Positions 23,379 to 34,346 of a stretch of DNA of 64,000 nucleotides are shown here, piece after piece; position 1 is the stretch's first letter, and each line of letters begins with the position of its first letter. This DNA is from Deroplatys truncata (Eukaryota > Arthropoda > Insecta > Mantodea > Mantidae). Below the pieces are notes generated by a model. That model did not search any database, was not told where the DNA came from, and saw only the letters and a list, made by a program, of their open reading frames with translations. The stretch covers positions 162,201,052-162,265,051 of the forward strand of contig CM060977.1 in assembly GCA_030765065.1 (NCBI GenBank), read 5' to 3'. A program made the translations under genes and the position numbers.

Positions 23379-24928
23379 TACACTGGTGTGCAAAACCTAA
23401 GTACGAGATGGGTAAAGTAACATAACAAATGAATTACTTGGTGAAAGTAGATGAAGGTGCGGGAGCATGTTGACAGAAGTGTCTCACACGTACACAGAAC
23501 GCTGGACGTAACATGGCGTGAGTGTAGCGAGCCTATATTACCAAAACGGTCTGGTCCCGCAACACGGGGCAGTTGACGAAACAGGACAAGACGGTGTATG
23601 GCAATTAGCGAGCTGTTACGGTGCACTGTAGTGGTATTTTCCATTGCAACATGGCCCGTAGACACCGTTTGGTGTACGTCACACCGGGAAGAATCGTTGA
23701 GAAACTGGAAGAAGAGCGAAGTGTGACGAGTGTTGCTCAGGAGTTTGGAATTACTCACAGCATTGCTTCACGTGCATGGGGAACCTTCCAAACAACAGGC
23801 AACTGCTGTCCCAAGGAGAGATGGTGGTAGACCACGCTCAACTACAGCAGCAGATGACCGCTACATTGTGCAACAGGCAAGAAGGGATCCGCGCCAAACA
23901 GCGGGTGCAATTGCAACCACATTTAACAGGACAGCTAGGCACGCAATCTCACGATACACAGAGGCACGGCGACTGCACAGAGGTGGTCTCTTTTCCCGAC
24001 GGCCAGTACGTTGTGTTCCATTGACATCCACACATCGGTGGTACCGTTTGCGATGGTCCCAGGAGCATCAAAATTGGACTAAAGAGGAATGGGTACGCGT
24101 ACTCTTCTCGGATGAGAGCAGATTCAGTCTAAGTAGTGATTCTTGACGTACCCTCATCTGGCGAGAGGTGGGAACACGTAATGAACCCAGGAACATCCTT
24201 GAACATGATCGTTTTGGTGGTCCGGGTGTTATGGTTTGGGGAGGCATAATGTTGCGGGGGCACCTACTTCCAAATCTTTGAACAATGTACGCTCACTGGT
24301 CAACGTTATTGTGATACTGTACTCCTTCCCCATGTGCGTCTTTTCAGGGGTGCAGTCGGCCCTGACTTCGTTTTTATTGATGCCAATGTGTGACCGCATG
24401 GAACAGTGCAGGTGGAGGTTCTCTTGGAACGAGAGGATAGTCGGCGAATGGACCGGCCTGCCCATTCCCCCGATTTAAATCCTATCGAACACGTGTGGGA
24501 TGCTTTGGGGAGACGCATTGCAGCACATCCACATGCAACAACGACCATCCCACAGTTGTTAACAGCGCTGGTGGAGGAATGGAACGCCCTACCACAAGAA
24601 CTGCTTACCAACCTTGTGGCCAGCATGAGAGCACGATGCAGAGCATGCATTGCTGTCCGTGGTGATCATACACCATTTTAAGCACCATGTATCTGTTTCT
24701 GTAAATCTAGAGAGTCACAACATGTCGTATTGACTTTAGTGTAGCTTATGGTCTATGGATAAAAGTGGCATTTCTGTTAGTCTCATTGCATATTTCGTTT
24801 AGTTGCCTACTGTAGCATACCATAGCAGTTCCCTCTATGTATGATTCAAGTTCCATCGGGCTATATTACTTGGCAGTGTCTCAGCATACGAAGATTACAT
24901 TCGTCATGAGGTTTTGCACACCAGTGTA
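23379..24928 (+). mobile_element. Complete Tc1-like transposon
   Basis: The terminal inverted repeats TACACTGGTGTGCAAAACCT (left) and its exact complement (right) are 20 bp without mismatch. They are flanked by TA at 23377-23378 and 24929-24930, the standard Tc1/mariner target duplication. The total length of about 1550 bp is normal for the family. The transposase inside is broken, so this copy cannot move itself, but its intact ends could still be substrates if active transposase exists elsewhere. Confidence 0.95.
23651..24681 (+). pseudogene. Tc1-like transposase, frame-broken
   Basis: The start at 23651 gives MARRHRLVYVTPGRIVE, an N-terminal helix-turn-helix. After about 50 codons a frameshift near 23810 moves the reading to another frame (GRPRSTTAADDRYI, then the second DNA-binding part with RRDPRQTA). 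The first catalytic Asp is in VLFSDESRF (near 24110). An in-frame TGA follows at 24144-24146. The VMVWGGI block follows in the same frame. The region of the second Asp is damaged near 24300-24400. A further frame change gives the C-terminal SPDLNPIEHVWD, which holds the final Glu of DD34E. The total span is about 340 codons, as expected for Tc1. There are at least two frameshifts and one stop. Confidence 0.93.
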
Positions 24929-24930
24929 TA

Positions 24931-26005
24931 TTTTGTTGTAGGTTAGATTAGGTAAACCGACAGTCAGGTGTTTAAACAGCATTACATTATCAGTCATGTA
25001 ATTTCTTTCCCAAACTTTCTAACCCTTAATCTTTCTAATATAACCTAAACTACGCTTCAAGTGATAGAGTTAGACAGTTTGTAGGTTTACCTGAGTGACG
25101 GAGGAAGTCCGCCGTTCCATCTTCGTCGTGCCTGGTACCTACTTCGAGGTGGCAAATTAGCACTATGTAGATTTAAACAGGCTCCTGCTGGGCAAGTAAT
25201 CAGACGAGAGACGGCCGTCAAAAAATTCTAAGTTTAAATACCCAACAAAATGCTGATTAATGCCTATGCTAGTAACTAATGCAAGCGTATGTCATCAAAA
25301 ATTGTCTAAATCACCCACGTGTGGGACATGAAGTGATCGTGCCACCAAAACCTCTGCTTACTTCAACATCCGGGAAATGACTCGCAAGAAATCTAAAGTC
25401 AAATTGCTGGGTTTACTTAAAGAACGTTTGTCCTGAATATCTCAAATGTTATAATACCATATTAATGACGTTATTTTAAAAATAAAACTGTAACCGCCAC
25501 GCTACTTCCATCCGAGCAAAGAACTTGGCGGATGAAATAGGCTTGTTTTGACGTCAGCGTATCGTATTGCAATAGCTAATTCCGGATTGAAAATCAGTTT
25601 TATTTTTGCTAAAGCTTGAACTAACTTCATTATGTATAAGCGCCACTTCTGTTCTTTGGGAATTTGACGAATGAAAGACTTTTAAATCGACTGTGGCTTA
25701 CCTGATATTTATGTAAATGTTTTTACGAAATAGGTGAGAACATCTTCCTAACGCCCATCAACAATCCGGCATAAGCCTTGGTGTATGGAGCGGTCATAGA
25801 AATGATGCGAAGGCAAACGCATTGCGGAAACCAGTGTTATCCAACGTCTGTGCTGCAGAAAGCCTTTGTTTCAGCCTCAGCAACTGCTCATACCATTGCT
25901 GTGTATTCTTCGTTATGTTACCGTTCTATGATATCCACACAGAGAGAATACTCGCTTAATACCCAATGGTAATATTCTTCAAATGCATTTGTCTAGACTA
26001 ATAAT
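24931..26005. other. Unassigned sequence
   Basis: No coding region or repeat family recognised between the Tc1-like element and the Penelope-like structure. Confidence 0.4.
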
Positions 26006-26062
26006 GTAAAAATAAATGAGTCGAATGATATTAAAAGCCTTCACTTACATCATGGTGGTAAA

Positions 26063-26101
26063 AGATGGACGATCATTTCGAGACTTCAAGGTCTCATCAT
26101 C
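26063..26101 (-). ncRNA. Decayed hammerhead-like fold, left arm
   Basis: Inverted counterpart of the fold at 26884. Stem II GAGAC/GTCTC and GAAA are kept. Stem III has a mismatch (ATGAT against ATCTT). The base preceding TGATGA is again A, so this change predates the duplication of the arms or is a family feature. Confidence 0.4.
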
Positions 26102-26638
26102 GGCAAAGGAGACGACTGAATCTTGCTTCACAACACAAAATGTATCTGACCCATGTGGACGATTGGAAGGACCTCAGGTGGTAGTTTTCATAACTGCTGA
26201 AGGTGAACCATAAGGCTGCTGTCCCAACATCTCTTGTTGTGGAACTAGAAGTAGGATGGGCTCCGTTTTGAACTGTTTTCTTCTGAAGGTGAACCAAAAG
26301 GCGGGTGACGTCATCCAACGGCGGAATTTCAAAATTTATAACTTGTAAATTATTTTTAATAATGAATATTTTTTCCAAAGCATCCAAAATAGATGAATTA
26401 TGTGTGAGTTTTAATAGTTCAATGTATTGACCAATTTCATGTTGTGTATTCCAAAACTGGTGGGACACAGCTTATCAGTTTGTTTTAATTTAATATTTCT
26501 TTGATGATCTTTAAGACGCATTGAAAGGTTCCATTTTGTTTTTCCAATGTAAAACCTGTCACAATGATCACATTTTATTTTATAAATACCAGAAAGAGTT
26601 TTCTTATCTTTGTCATTGACATTTGGCTTATTTAACAA
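26097..26638 (-). pseudogene. GIY-YIG endonuclease domain of a Penelope-like ORF
   Basis: From 26638 downward the reading contains SGIYKIKCDHCDRFYIGKT, with the GIY and YIG motifs and a CCHH-type start (C-x2-C) typical of Penelope GIY-YIG domains. WNLSMRLKDHQRN follows. A frameshift near 26450 moves the rest to the frame with ILDALEKIFI, the usual C-terminal block. The 3' end enters the left arm. In the full protein this domain nicks DNA for target-primed integration. Here it has lost the upstream RT. Confidence 0.85.
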
Positions 26639-26883
26639 ATTATTGATACTGAATCTATTCTGTGGATGACATCACCCGCCTTCTGGTTCACCTTCAGAAG
26701 GAAACAGTACAAGACGGAGCTCATCCTACTTCTAGTTCCACTACACTACAAGAGCTGTCGGGACAGCAGCCTTCTGGTACACCTTCAACAGTTATTAAAA
26801 CTACCACTTGAGGTCCTTCCAATCGTCCACATGGGTCAGATACATTTTGTGTTGTGAAGCAAGATTCAGTCGTCTCCTGTTCC

Positions 26884-26926
26884 GATGATGAGACCTTGAA
26901 GTCTCGAAACGATCGTCCATCGTTTA
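26884..26926 (+). ncRNA. Hammerhead-ribozyme-like fold in the Penelope arm
   Basis: The sequence reads TGATGA, then stem II GAGAC / GTCTC with a 6-nt loop, then GAAA, then stem III ACGAT / ATCGT around loop CGTCC, then T. This is the order of a type I hammerhead, which Penelope-like elements are known to carry. The nucleotide before TGATGA is A where active hammerheads have C, and no convincing stem I was found. It is either a decayed ribozyme or a variant. A second, further-decayed copy is on minus at 26101-26063. Confidence 0.5.
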
Positions 26927-27034
26927 CCCCATGATGCAAGTGAAGGCTTTTCATATTAATCGACTCATTTATTTTATCAATTGACTCTTCATTGTTAATA
27001 TTGTCCTATTTCAACTTTAATAATAATGCAAAGT

Positions 27035-27821
27035 ATATTGAAACTCGGGGAACTCTTTTCTTTTATGTTACACGCACGCGCGTTGGTTAAGGACACGATG
27101 TTTAGCGTGGGGCTACGAGGTAGTCAGCAACTGGACTCGGGCGAGTGTAGACACAATCGCCGGCTCTCCCAGCCCGCAAGACCAAGGCGACGATCATGGC
27201 TGGGCAAAGCAAGTGGGAGCGTCATGCCTCATCCTGTAAAATGTAGCTTAGTTTTCCTTTAATAAATTTTGCATATGTGTGTATATGTTTTGAGTTATCT
27301 ATCTTCTTCCCATTCTTTTATATGTATGTACTCTGAATTAAGCTATCCACCTTTTCATTCTTCCTTATGTGAGTGCCCAAGCTTTTTAAGCTATCGTTCC
27401 TTTCATATTCCCTTTGCATAGAAAACTTTAGATGAGTTCCTGGGGATCCTCAGCCCGCCAAGCGAGCGCTTATAATAATGATGCAGAATGCCTTGTTTTT
27501 CTGTTTCTTCCTTTGCTCTCCTCAGAAATACACGCAGGAATAGGCAGTTTCACCACCTCCTGATTCGATGTCCGATTGACTCCAGAAAACCTCGCCATGC
27601 CTACGGAGAGAGAAGGTTTTGCCCCCTTCCCCGGGGAAGTAGAGCCGGTGGTCCCGTGTCGTAGATTCACGGCATATAAAAGAGCCTCAAGCCTGATAAG
27701 GAGGCCTCTGAGCAAAACTTCCGGTCTTTCAAGCCAGTATAGAATGGGACGCTAGGAACCACAGCAGCTAACAGTACAACATCATGCCGCATAGTCGGTT
27801 TTAATATGTAGGTATGCCACA
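27035..27821 (+). repeat. 5' LTR of the gypsy-type element (5'-truncated)
   Basis: It matches the 3' LTR from the segment with gttggttaaggacacgatg onward. AATAAA lies near 27261, and the end ggtatgccaca corresponds to ggtatgttaca in the 3' LTR. After the end comes taatggtggagg; TGG at this point fits a tRNA primer-binding site, though the tRNA was not identified. A SINE piece sits inside at 27640-27745 and is absent from the 3' LTR. Confidence 0.8.
27640..27745 (+). repeat. SINE fragment inside the 5' LTR
   Basis: The segment ggaagtagagccggtggtcc and the following ccgtgtcgtagatt match the SINE body at 30765-30850. The 3' LTR reads straight through this point (ctttccccacttttctact), which shows it was inserted after LTR formation. 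Confidence 0.7.
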
Positions 27822-29144
27822 TAATGGTGGAGGTCTTGTTTCTACTTTATTTCCACTAATTATTGCTATTTATTTTTCAGCCATTTGCTCTGTTTAAAAA
27901 TGTGTTGCATTTCCATTTCATACATGTCCTCATGTGCACTGAGTATATGACGTGGTGTCATGGCGGCTTTTAAACCAGCGTGAATAAATTTTCAAGTTGT
28001 GTTTTTTCATTCAGTGTATATCTAAGGCATGCTACTTTATTTTCATGTTATATTGTGAGTGCATTGTATAGTACCTTTGTTTTACAGGTTCTTGTACATT
28101 TTCCTGCTTCAGACTACTATTTATTTAGTTAAGCTGCTTTTGTTTTCTTTACGACGTGCTCTGCATTCTGGCTCTCTAGTGAGTATATGTCCGCTCTTTT
28201 GAGTGCCGGGCCGCCATCCCGTATAGTAGCGTGTGTTGCATGTATATTTTCTCCAAATTACTAAGTTTTTGTACCTCAATAGTACGTTTTAGTGCAATGT
28301 TTCAGGGATGGTAAGTATTGCGTGGAATCTGTGAAACTCTTTAATAGTGAGTGAATCTACGCTGCGTGGAATCTGTGAAATTCTTTAATAGTGAGTGAAT
28401 CTACGCTGTGTGAAATCTGTGAAATTCTTTGATAGTGAGTGAATCTACGCTGTGTGAAATCTGTGAAATTCTTTAACATTGTGGGAATTTGGCGCGTGGT
28501 GCTTTCGTTACGTAAATGATGCGATTATTTACAAAATCAGGTAAGAAAGCGCTCCCTTTCTCGTGTTATGTTTCTGTTGTTGAGATTAATGATCTGTGTG
28601 TATGTGCTTGGCCAGCTGTTGTGTGTGCGTTGCCAACATATAGTTTCATACATCTTACGTGTATAGTACAATCTTGCAATTGTAGCATAAGTTTTAATTT
28701 CCTTTTTGAAGTGGTGTGATATTTTTTTTCGCTGTGGATGTTTAGTGCTAGGTAGTGTTACGAACCTTACGTTTTCACATGCATGCTCATTTATAGCTAT
28801 TTCTTTTAGAGTGAGTGTCGCGCTTGAGTGAATTTATTGGCCGATCGCTGTGGCTAACTCTGTATTTTGGTATTTGTGGTAGAACCATCTCCCTTTGTGG
28901 TCGACGGGCCAAGATTTTTACCCTGATCTAGTTTATTTATTTTAATGTGTAACTTGTAGGAACCAGAATGTATATTTATTTTCAGCTTAATGTAAACCAA
29001 TGACATCTTGTATTTTTCTCTTTCGTGGTATGTAACACTGTCTATTTTTTATTCGCTATTATCGAATAGCGTTGGTACGTTCCCTGTCAAAAATGTAAGG
29101 CATGCTTTTCAGCCTGGTGCATATGCAGAGTAATTTACCTCCGT
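27822..29144 (+). other. Untranslated leader of the gypsy-type element
   Basis: Non-coding sequence between the 5' LTR and the first gag-like sequence. It contains a 44-bp tandem repeat (28320-28480). Short ORFs here have no gag resemblance. Confidence 0.6.
28320..28480 (+). repeat. 44-bp tandem repeat in the leader
   Basis: Nearly four head-to-tail copies of a unit containing gtggaatctgtgaaattctt then aatagtgagtgaatctacgc, starting at 28321, 28365, 28409 and 28453. Leader tandem repeats are common in gypsy elements. Confidence 0.9.
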
Positions 29145-30180
29145 GTGAAATTACTTGTTGAGTATTGTGCAAAGTATAATTTTTCCACTGTGTCTAATTT
29201 ACCATCAACTGTAACTAAACCTCACATTGTCCCAGGTACTTTTGACAATAGTTGTACTATACCTGTAGCAGATTTTCTTCAGCATCTTAAGCTTGTTGCT
29301 AGAACTAACACTAGAACGACGTACAACATGCACACTTTTTCCATGCTATTTCAGAGGCTCTGCTGCCACGTAATCACAGACTCCCTTCCAGGTTCCCTCA
29401 CACACGTAGGCGTATCTTAAGTGTTACTTTTCAAATGCTTTTCAGGTACCTCACCAGGAAGATTTACTTGAAATTCAGTTAGGGCAACGGGTGCAAAGGC
29501 TCAATGAAGATGTTTTCGATCGTATATATGTGTATTTATATGATCGAAAACATAGTATGATATACAATCTTGTTTTGACGTACCTCTATTAACCTCCTTA
29601 TGTCACAGGCAGAACAGATAAAGAACTTGTCCAAAGGACTGAAGCCCGAGCTAATGCAGCTCGTTGTCACACAGAATTCTAAAAAAGGTGTTGAATTTAT
29701 AGATGTAAAACATGTAGAAGAAGCTAGTTTCTATATTACTCCTTCTACTCATCAGATGGTACCCTTAACAGCTGGATCTTCTCTGCCAAAATGGTGCAAC
29801 CTTAGTGCCCTCCATCTGAGATGTCAACGACCTTTACTTCGGTCTCTGAGATGGACATTTCCATTTTGACCCAATAGTGTCGCAGCTGTGTACACATGTT
29901 TACTTGTCTTTATTATTTGTTGAGAATAGTCATCGTTGCAATTAACTTTATGATAAAATGGCTGAGATAGGTGATAGACTGTAAATATTATTGTGTACCT
30001 CGCATTCACCACCTCCTGGAAGACGCTGGCCTTCTACATCCCACCTACTCAAATCGTGTGTTTAAGGTGCAATCGATCGAGTCATATTGCTCGCCAACGT
30101 CATGTACCACGTCGTTCTTCACACAATCGACCACGACGTAAATCGGATAGTCACTTTTTTAGTGAATCTACCCAACCATA
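29145..30180 (+). pseudogene. gag remnant of the gypsy-type element
   Basis: Segments include AEQIKNLSKGLKPELMQLVV (29610-29670), a capsid C-terminal type motif. In another frame near 30058 comes a zinc-knuckle-like CLRCNRSSHIARQR. There the C-x2-C and His positions remain, but the last Cys is replaced by Arg, and a basic tail follows. Frames change between these blocks. Retrotransposon Gag packages RNA in cytoplasmic particles. Confidence 0.65.
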
Positions 30181-30239
30181 GGAATATCATGATGCGAATG
30201 TTCTTAATAATCATTGCAGCAAACAATGTTTAAATTGTG

Positions 30240-30475
30240 AAAGCTAACTTTAATGGTGTACCTGTGCACGCATTTTAGTTACGGAAGTGCAGTAAGTTTA
30301 GTTAATTACCATCATGTTTCTGACTGTTCTCAAGTAAAACCCACTGATGTGTTACTTGGCACAACAGGTAACAAGCTGTTGGATGTCTGGTACCAGACTG
30401 ACTTAAAATTTCAGATCTCCACTGTGCCATTTAAGGCAGATTTAATAATTGCAAAGGACGTTTATTTTGATTGAT
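30240..30475 (+). pseudogene. Aspartic protease remnant
   Basis: It reads ...YGSAVSLVNYHH... where gypsy proteases have a D-T/S-G-S/A active site, so the catalytic DT pair is lost. It is followed by the LLGTTGNKLLDVWYQTDL block and a C-terminal ADLIIAKDV (normally I-L-G-x-D), which fits the protease fold order. Truncated at about 80 residues by a stop at 30472. Confidence 0.6.
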
Positions 30476-30639
30476 TATTAGAAAATGATTGATTATTGAA
30501 GCTGTTATTGACTATTATTACATGCCAGAAAATAAGCATAAGACCTTGGTAGTTCTTTTCATAAATAAATTGGTTATCCTTTGTACATGTACTGCTATTT
30601 TGCCTTATGATGATGACAGTAGCTCTACGCCTAAACCTG

Positions 30640-30855
30640 TCGTCCACCGTCGTGTAATGGTTACCTAGCCTCCAGTTCCCGAAGCCGAGGGTTCAAACCC
30701 GGCGGAGACAATTCATTTTTGTCGGCTGTAAAAATCCTTAGCAAGATTTCTTCGAAAGGGAAGTAAAGCCGCTGGTCCCGTGTCGTAGATTTGCAGCACG
30801 TAAAAGAACCTCAATCCTGAGAGAAGTCTTTGAGCAAAATTGCCGGTCTTTCCCG
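30640..30855 (+). repeat. tRNA-derived SINE inserted between protease and RT
   Basis: The head has an A-box-like gtcgtgtaatggttacctag and an excellent B box in gagggttcaaacccgg. A body follows with gggaagtaaagccgctggtc and cctcaatcctgag. It separates two parts of the gypsy pol that would otherwise be adjacent. Best copy of this SINE family in the window. Confidence 0.8.
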
Positions 30856-32010
30856 ATGTTTTATTAGAACCTTTAGTTAGTGTTATGCAGAGAAAGCATA
30901 TTAATGTTGCAGCAGGCTTGTTCAAACCACGCGATGAGTATGTTTTGCCTTTACCCAATTTGTCAGCTGAATCCCAGACTTTATTTGCAAACACTCTTCT
31001 AGCCACCGCTCATACTGTGAGCTTTAGTGCAGAGTAATGCTATTTCTTCTCAGAAAGTTACCAACTTAACCTCACTTTTATTCAATAATGTCCTTACTCA
31101 AGAACAAACAGAGCAATTGCAGGCAGTGTTAGACACCCATCGTCAAGTTTTTGCTACCTCTTTACAAGACTTAGGCACTTCTGTTGTTGCAGAATTTTCA
31201 ATTCAGGCTAGTGACACTAAACCTATCAAACAACGTTCTTATGAGGTTTCTCACTTTCAAAAGGAGATTATTTCTCAAGTTAAAGAAATGAAAGATGTAG
31301 GAATCATTGGAGAGTCAAATCTCCTTGGGTTTCACCTGTTGTCTTACTAGAAAAAGAATAGTTGTATCCGCTCCTGCGTTGATTACAGGAGGTTAAATGC
31401 TGTCACAGTTAACTCTTCATACCATCTACGTCTTATTGATTATCTATTAAGCTAATTTTAGTTATTTTCATAATGCGCAGTGGTTTACTTCTCTTGATTT
31501 GTTACCAGCTTATTTCTAACTTCCAATTGCTATAAAAGTAAACAGACACTTCCTTTGTCAGGCCTCAGCCACAATGTCAATTTAACAGGCTATCTTTTGG
31601 ACTGGCTAATGCACCAAGGTGTTTTAGCTATATTGTGATCAGCTCCTAGGTGATTATAGGTTTAAAAATCCCTTACTTGTCTCTAGCTTTTGCACTTATT
31701 TTTTGAACATGTTAGCAAATTCAGAGTCTATGTTCCAAAGATTGGAATCGCATGCTGAATTCAAAATCATGCCTGATAATTGTAATTTTGCTATGAATAA
31801 AGTAAAGCTCTTGGGTTTTGAAGTATCAAAAATGGTATCTAGCCAGACCAGATAAAGTATTTTTATATAGAACTAGCCTATGCCTAAGAATGTGCGAGAT
31901 GTTCGTCGAACCCTTGAATTGTTTAATATTTACAGGAGGTTTATATGTAATTATTCACAGATTGCCTAGCCACTTGTATTATTAACAAGGAAGAACCAAT
32001 TTCTAGTCGG
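30856..32010 (+). pseudogene. Reverse transcriptase remnant (gypsy-type)
   Basis: It begins with a spacer ending in SAESQTLFANTLLATA. Then come the RT N-terminal blocks TKPIKQRSYEVSHFQKE and VKEMKDVGIIGESN (31215-31320), which precede the palm in all gypsy RTs. Later blocks in other frames include CVDYRRLNA near 31377 and KIMPDNCNFAMNKVKLLGF near 31770. The YxDD box region near 31640-31720 is not recognisable. Multiple stops and shifts. Confidence 0.8.
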
Positions 32011-32079
32011 GACCGCCGTAACAGGAAGTTTTTGAGACACTCAAACGTCTTCTATCCTCTGTTCCTATCTTAGCTCATT

Positions 32080-32470
32080 TTGTTCCCGGTGCTCCTAGTG
32101 AATTACACACGGATGCCTCAGGAGTTGGCATTGGATGCATACTACTTCAAGCTCAGAATGGAGCTATGAAACCTGAAGGTTTTGCTAATATAACTTCATC
32201 CAAATGTGAGAAGAACTACAGTTTCCTGAGCTTGAGCTTTTAGCTACTTTTTGGTTTGTCTCATTTTTGTTCATATGTATATGGTCGGAAGATTTAGATT
32301 GTCTCTGATCACCATTCTTTATGTCACCTAAATAATTTAAAGGATCTCACAGGTCATCTAACACGATAGAGCCTAAAATTTCCGGAGTTTGACTACGATA
32401 TTTGTTATAAATCAGGTATGAAACATACCGATGTTCACACCTAGTCTCGCCTTCCCACATTGGAACAAGA
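32080..32470 (+). pseudogene. RNase H remnant (gypsy-type)
   Basis: LHTDASGVGIGCILLQ (near 32105-32150) holds the first catalytic Asp and the glycine turn of gypsy RNase H. It is followed by a decayed stretch with TSSKCEKNYS and, near 32300, a VSDHH-like sequence. Frames are broken after about 30 codons. Confidence 0.75.
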
Positions 32471-32752
32471 ACAGCAGCAGCTTGATTATTTGGATACCTA
32501 CTTGTTTTCTTTCTTCAGTACAGGTTGAGCAACAGCAAGCTAGCGATCTTGCCCTAGTGGGCGATGCCTAGGCATTGACGGATCCAGCTGCAGCAACACC
32601 TAAGCTGCAACGCCGGGCTTCTTCGTATGTCCTAAAGTTTGATGTTTTGTATCGTAAAATGCAGCTGGGGTCTTTCATTGACTTGTAATTCCAGAAACCT
32701 TAAAATATGAAATTCTTGTTTTGTTCATGAGGACTCTTTGTCTGGTCACTTT

Positions 32753-34346
32753 GGGCGGTATTCATAGTCGATTTTGGTCCGGACCAACTTGCTACTTCGA
32801 GTGGATTTACAGCGACCATCGATTTTCTTATTCATAGACCGGAACTTGCGTTGGTCCAGGGATCAAACGCCTTGGTCGAGACCATGCTTTGGGCTACCTC
32901 AGAGGGGTATATTAAAGGCAGATCTTTACAAAATGGATGACTTTGAAGTAATGGGCGTGGCTGCTTGCGTAGAATTCGCAAAATGAGACGGCGGAGTAAA
33001 ACCATCTACCAAACTTAGACATAATTGGAAAGAATGGCGACCTAAACTTCCAAACAGATACAGGTTTAGTAAAGCAAAGGTTAGAAGGCTGATAAAACGG
33101 ATTCATCCTAACCTATATGACAGAGACGATAACTGAGGCTTGAGTATCTCAATTGATACGATGCTAATAGCATTTCCACATTATGCAAGAGAAGGGTATC
33201 AAGAAAATCCTACTGACCTTAGTAAGGCGTCAGTAAGCCGCATGACTCATATGTCATTGCTAGATTTTCCTTTGCTAAACCGGGATTACTATGCACTTTA
33301 CGTAACATGACGGAATGTAACGCGAAGTTAAGAAATCGTACTACAGTAAAGGTTTAATTAGGATGCACTTAACGGGAATGAATCTTCATTTATTGTTCTT
33401 CTATTGCTTCATGCTACTGCTTCACGCCGATTGGTTCTAATTTGACACTGCCAAATTCTTAAGTTACATTGTTAGTTAGCCACGTTAAGACAACCCTAAA
33501 TAGCTCCATTTAATACAATGTATAAGATCTTCACGTTAAGTCGTGTTGAGTTAAGTCACTTGGGTTAAGTTTGAAGTAATTCGGGCTTTATTTACGTTTT
33601 CCTGGCGAGGAGAGGAGGATTACAACTCCGGGAAGGTTTATTATGTATTAGAATTTCCTCGGGTAATTATTTCTTTATAACTACTATCACACAATATTAA
33701 TTTGGTTAAGATCCAGAGTGAGATTTTCATAAAAGTAAATGTTCCTTTCTATTTAAATACGATTTGATTCTGAAATTTTAAGGTTAAAAGTTAATATTCC
33801 AGCAAGTTAAATTCTTATTAAAATGCCATGAAACTGTGTGCATAAGAACGTTTCCAAAAAGGGAGGTGTGAAAATAGGTTAGAATCATGCACAAAACTGC
33901 CTATATATGCATTATCTCCCTCCATACCTCCACCTTTTTTGCGTTTGCATTTGTCGAAACCTATTTGTTTTAAACAATATCTATCATTTTTGTATTAAGG
34001 AAAACGGGCATTTTCCTCTTCCGGCCATTTTAATGCACACTTCTAGGTTTCCATTTTTTGTGAGGGTGAGGAGTGAGCACTGAACCGATGAAAAACCAGC
34101 TGTGAAACGACCATAGAAAGTTAAAAACTAGGGAGTAACAGTGATTAGTTTACTACTCTATGGCAGTTGCGCATGCGCAGAACTACTTTTCTTCGTCGTG
34201 TAACATTTTCTCCTTGCTGACCCACAGCCTGTCTTGGTCCGAGACTTTTTATCATCTATGTATATAACAAACTTGGTCGGCCTTTGTTCCGGAACAAATG
34301 AGTCTGAAGATAGTCCAGGGCAATGTGTAATCTATGAATACGGCCC
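32753..34346 (+). mobile_element. PIF/Harbinger-type element, copy 2, inside gypsy pol
   Basis: The ends GGGCGGTATTCATAG (left) and CTATGAATACGGCCC (right) form a 15-bp inverted repeat with one difference. Flanks are TTT on the left and TTA on the right, a near-match 3-bp target duplication. It is an inverted copy of 19715-21274. It disrupts the gypsy polyprotein between the RNase H and the integrase zinc-binding region. It is younger than that insertion, and the gypsy reading resumes immediately after it. Confidence 0.85.
32933..33270 (+). pseudogene. HARBI1-like transposase N-terminal remnant
   Basis: An ATG at 32933 begins MDDFEVMGVAACVEFAK and a stop. The same frame continues with WKEWRPKLPNRYRFSKAKV, then IHPNLYDRDD, a stop, LSISIDTM, and SKASVSRM near 33230. 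It is the same truncated version as copy 1, including the early stop. Both copies therefore derive from one defective parent mobilised in trans. Confidence 0.75.

Larger units (their letters stand above)
26010..26978 (-). mobile_element. Penelope-like element, inverted-repeat structure
   Basis: Two arms of about 310 bp (26010-26318 and 26666-26978) are inverted copies of one sequence. They share cgactcatttatt at the outer ends and ggttcaccttc near the inner ends. The central ~345 bp encodes a GIY-YIG nuclease fragment on the minus strand. Penelope-like elements carry a C-terminal GIY-YIG domain and often occur with pseudo-LTRs in direct or inverted arrangement. This is best read as two 5'-truncated copies joined head to head, tails outward: the minus copy keeps GIY-YIG, the plus copy only the 3' part. 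The reverse transcriptase is absent. Confidence 0.8.

Noticed and set aside
23348-23758. 136-codon minus-strand ORF
   Set aside because: It overlaps the Tc1-like TIR and the transposase N-terminus on the other strand and is a shadow.
30640-30720. Functional tRNA gene
   Set aside because: A and B boxes are present but there is no paired acceptor stem or anticodon arm. The following body and the copy at 27640 identify it as a SINE.
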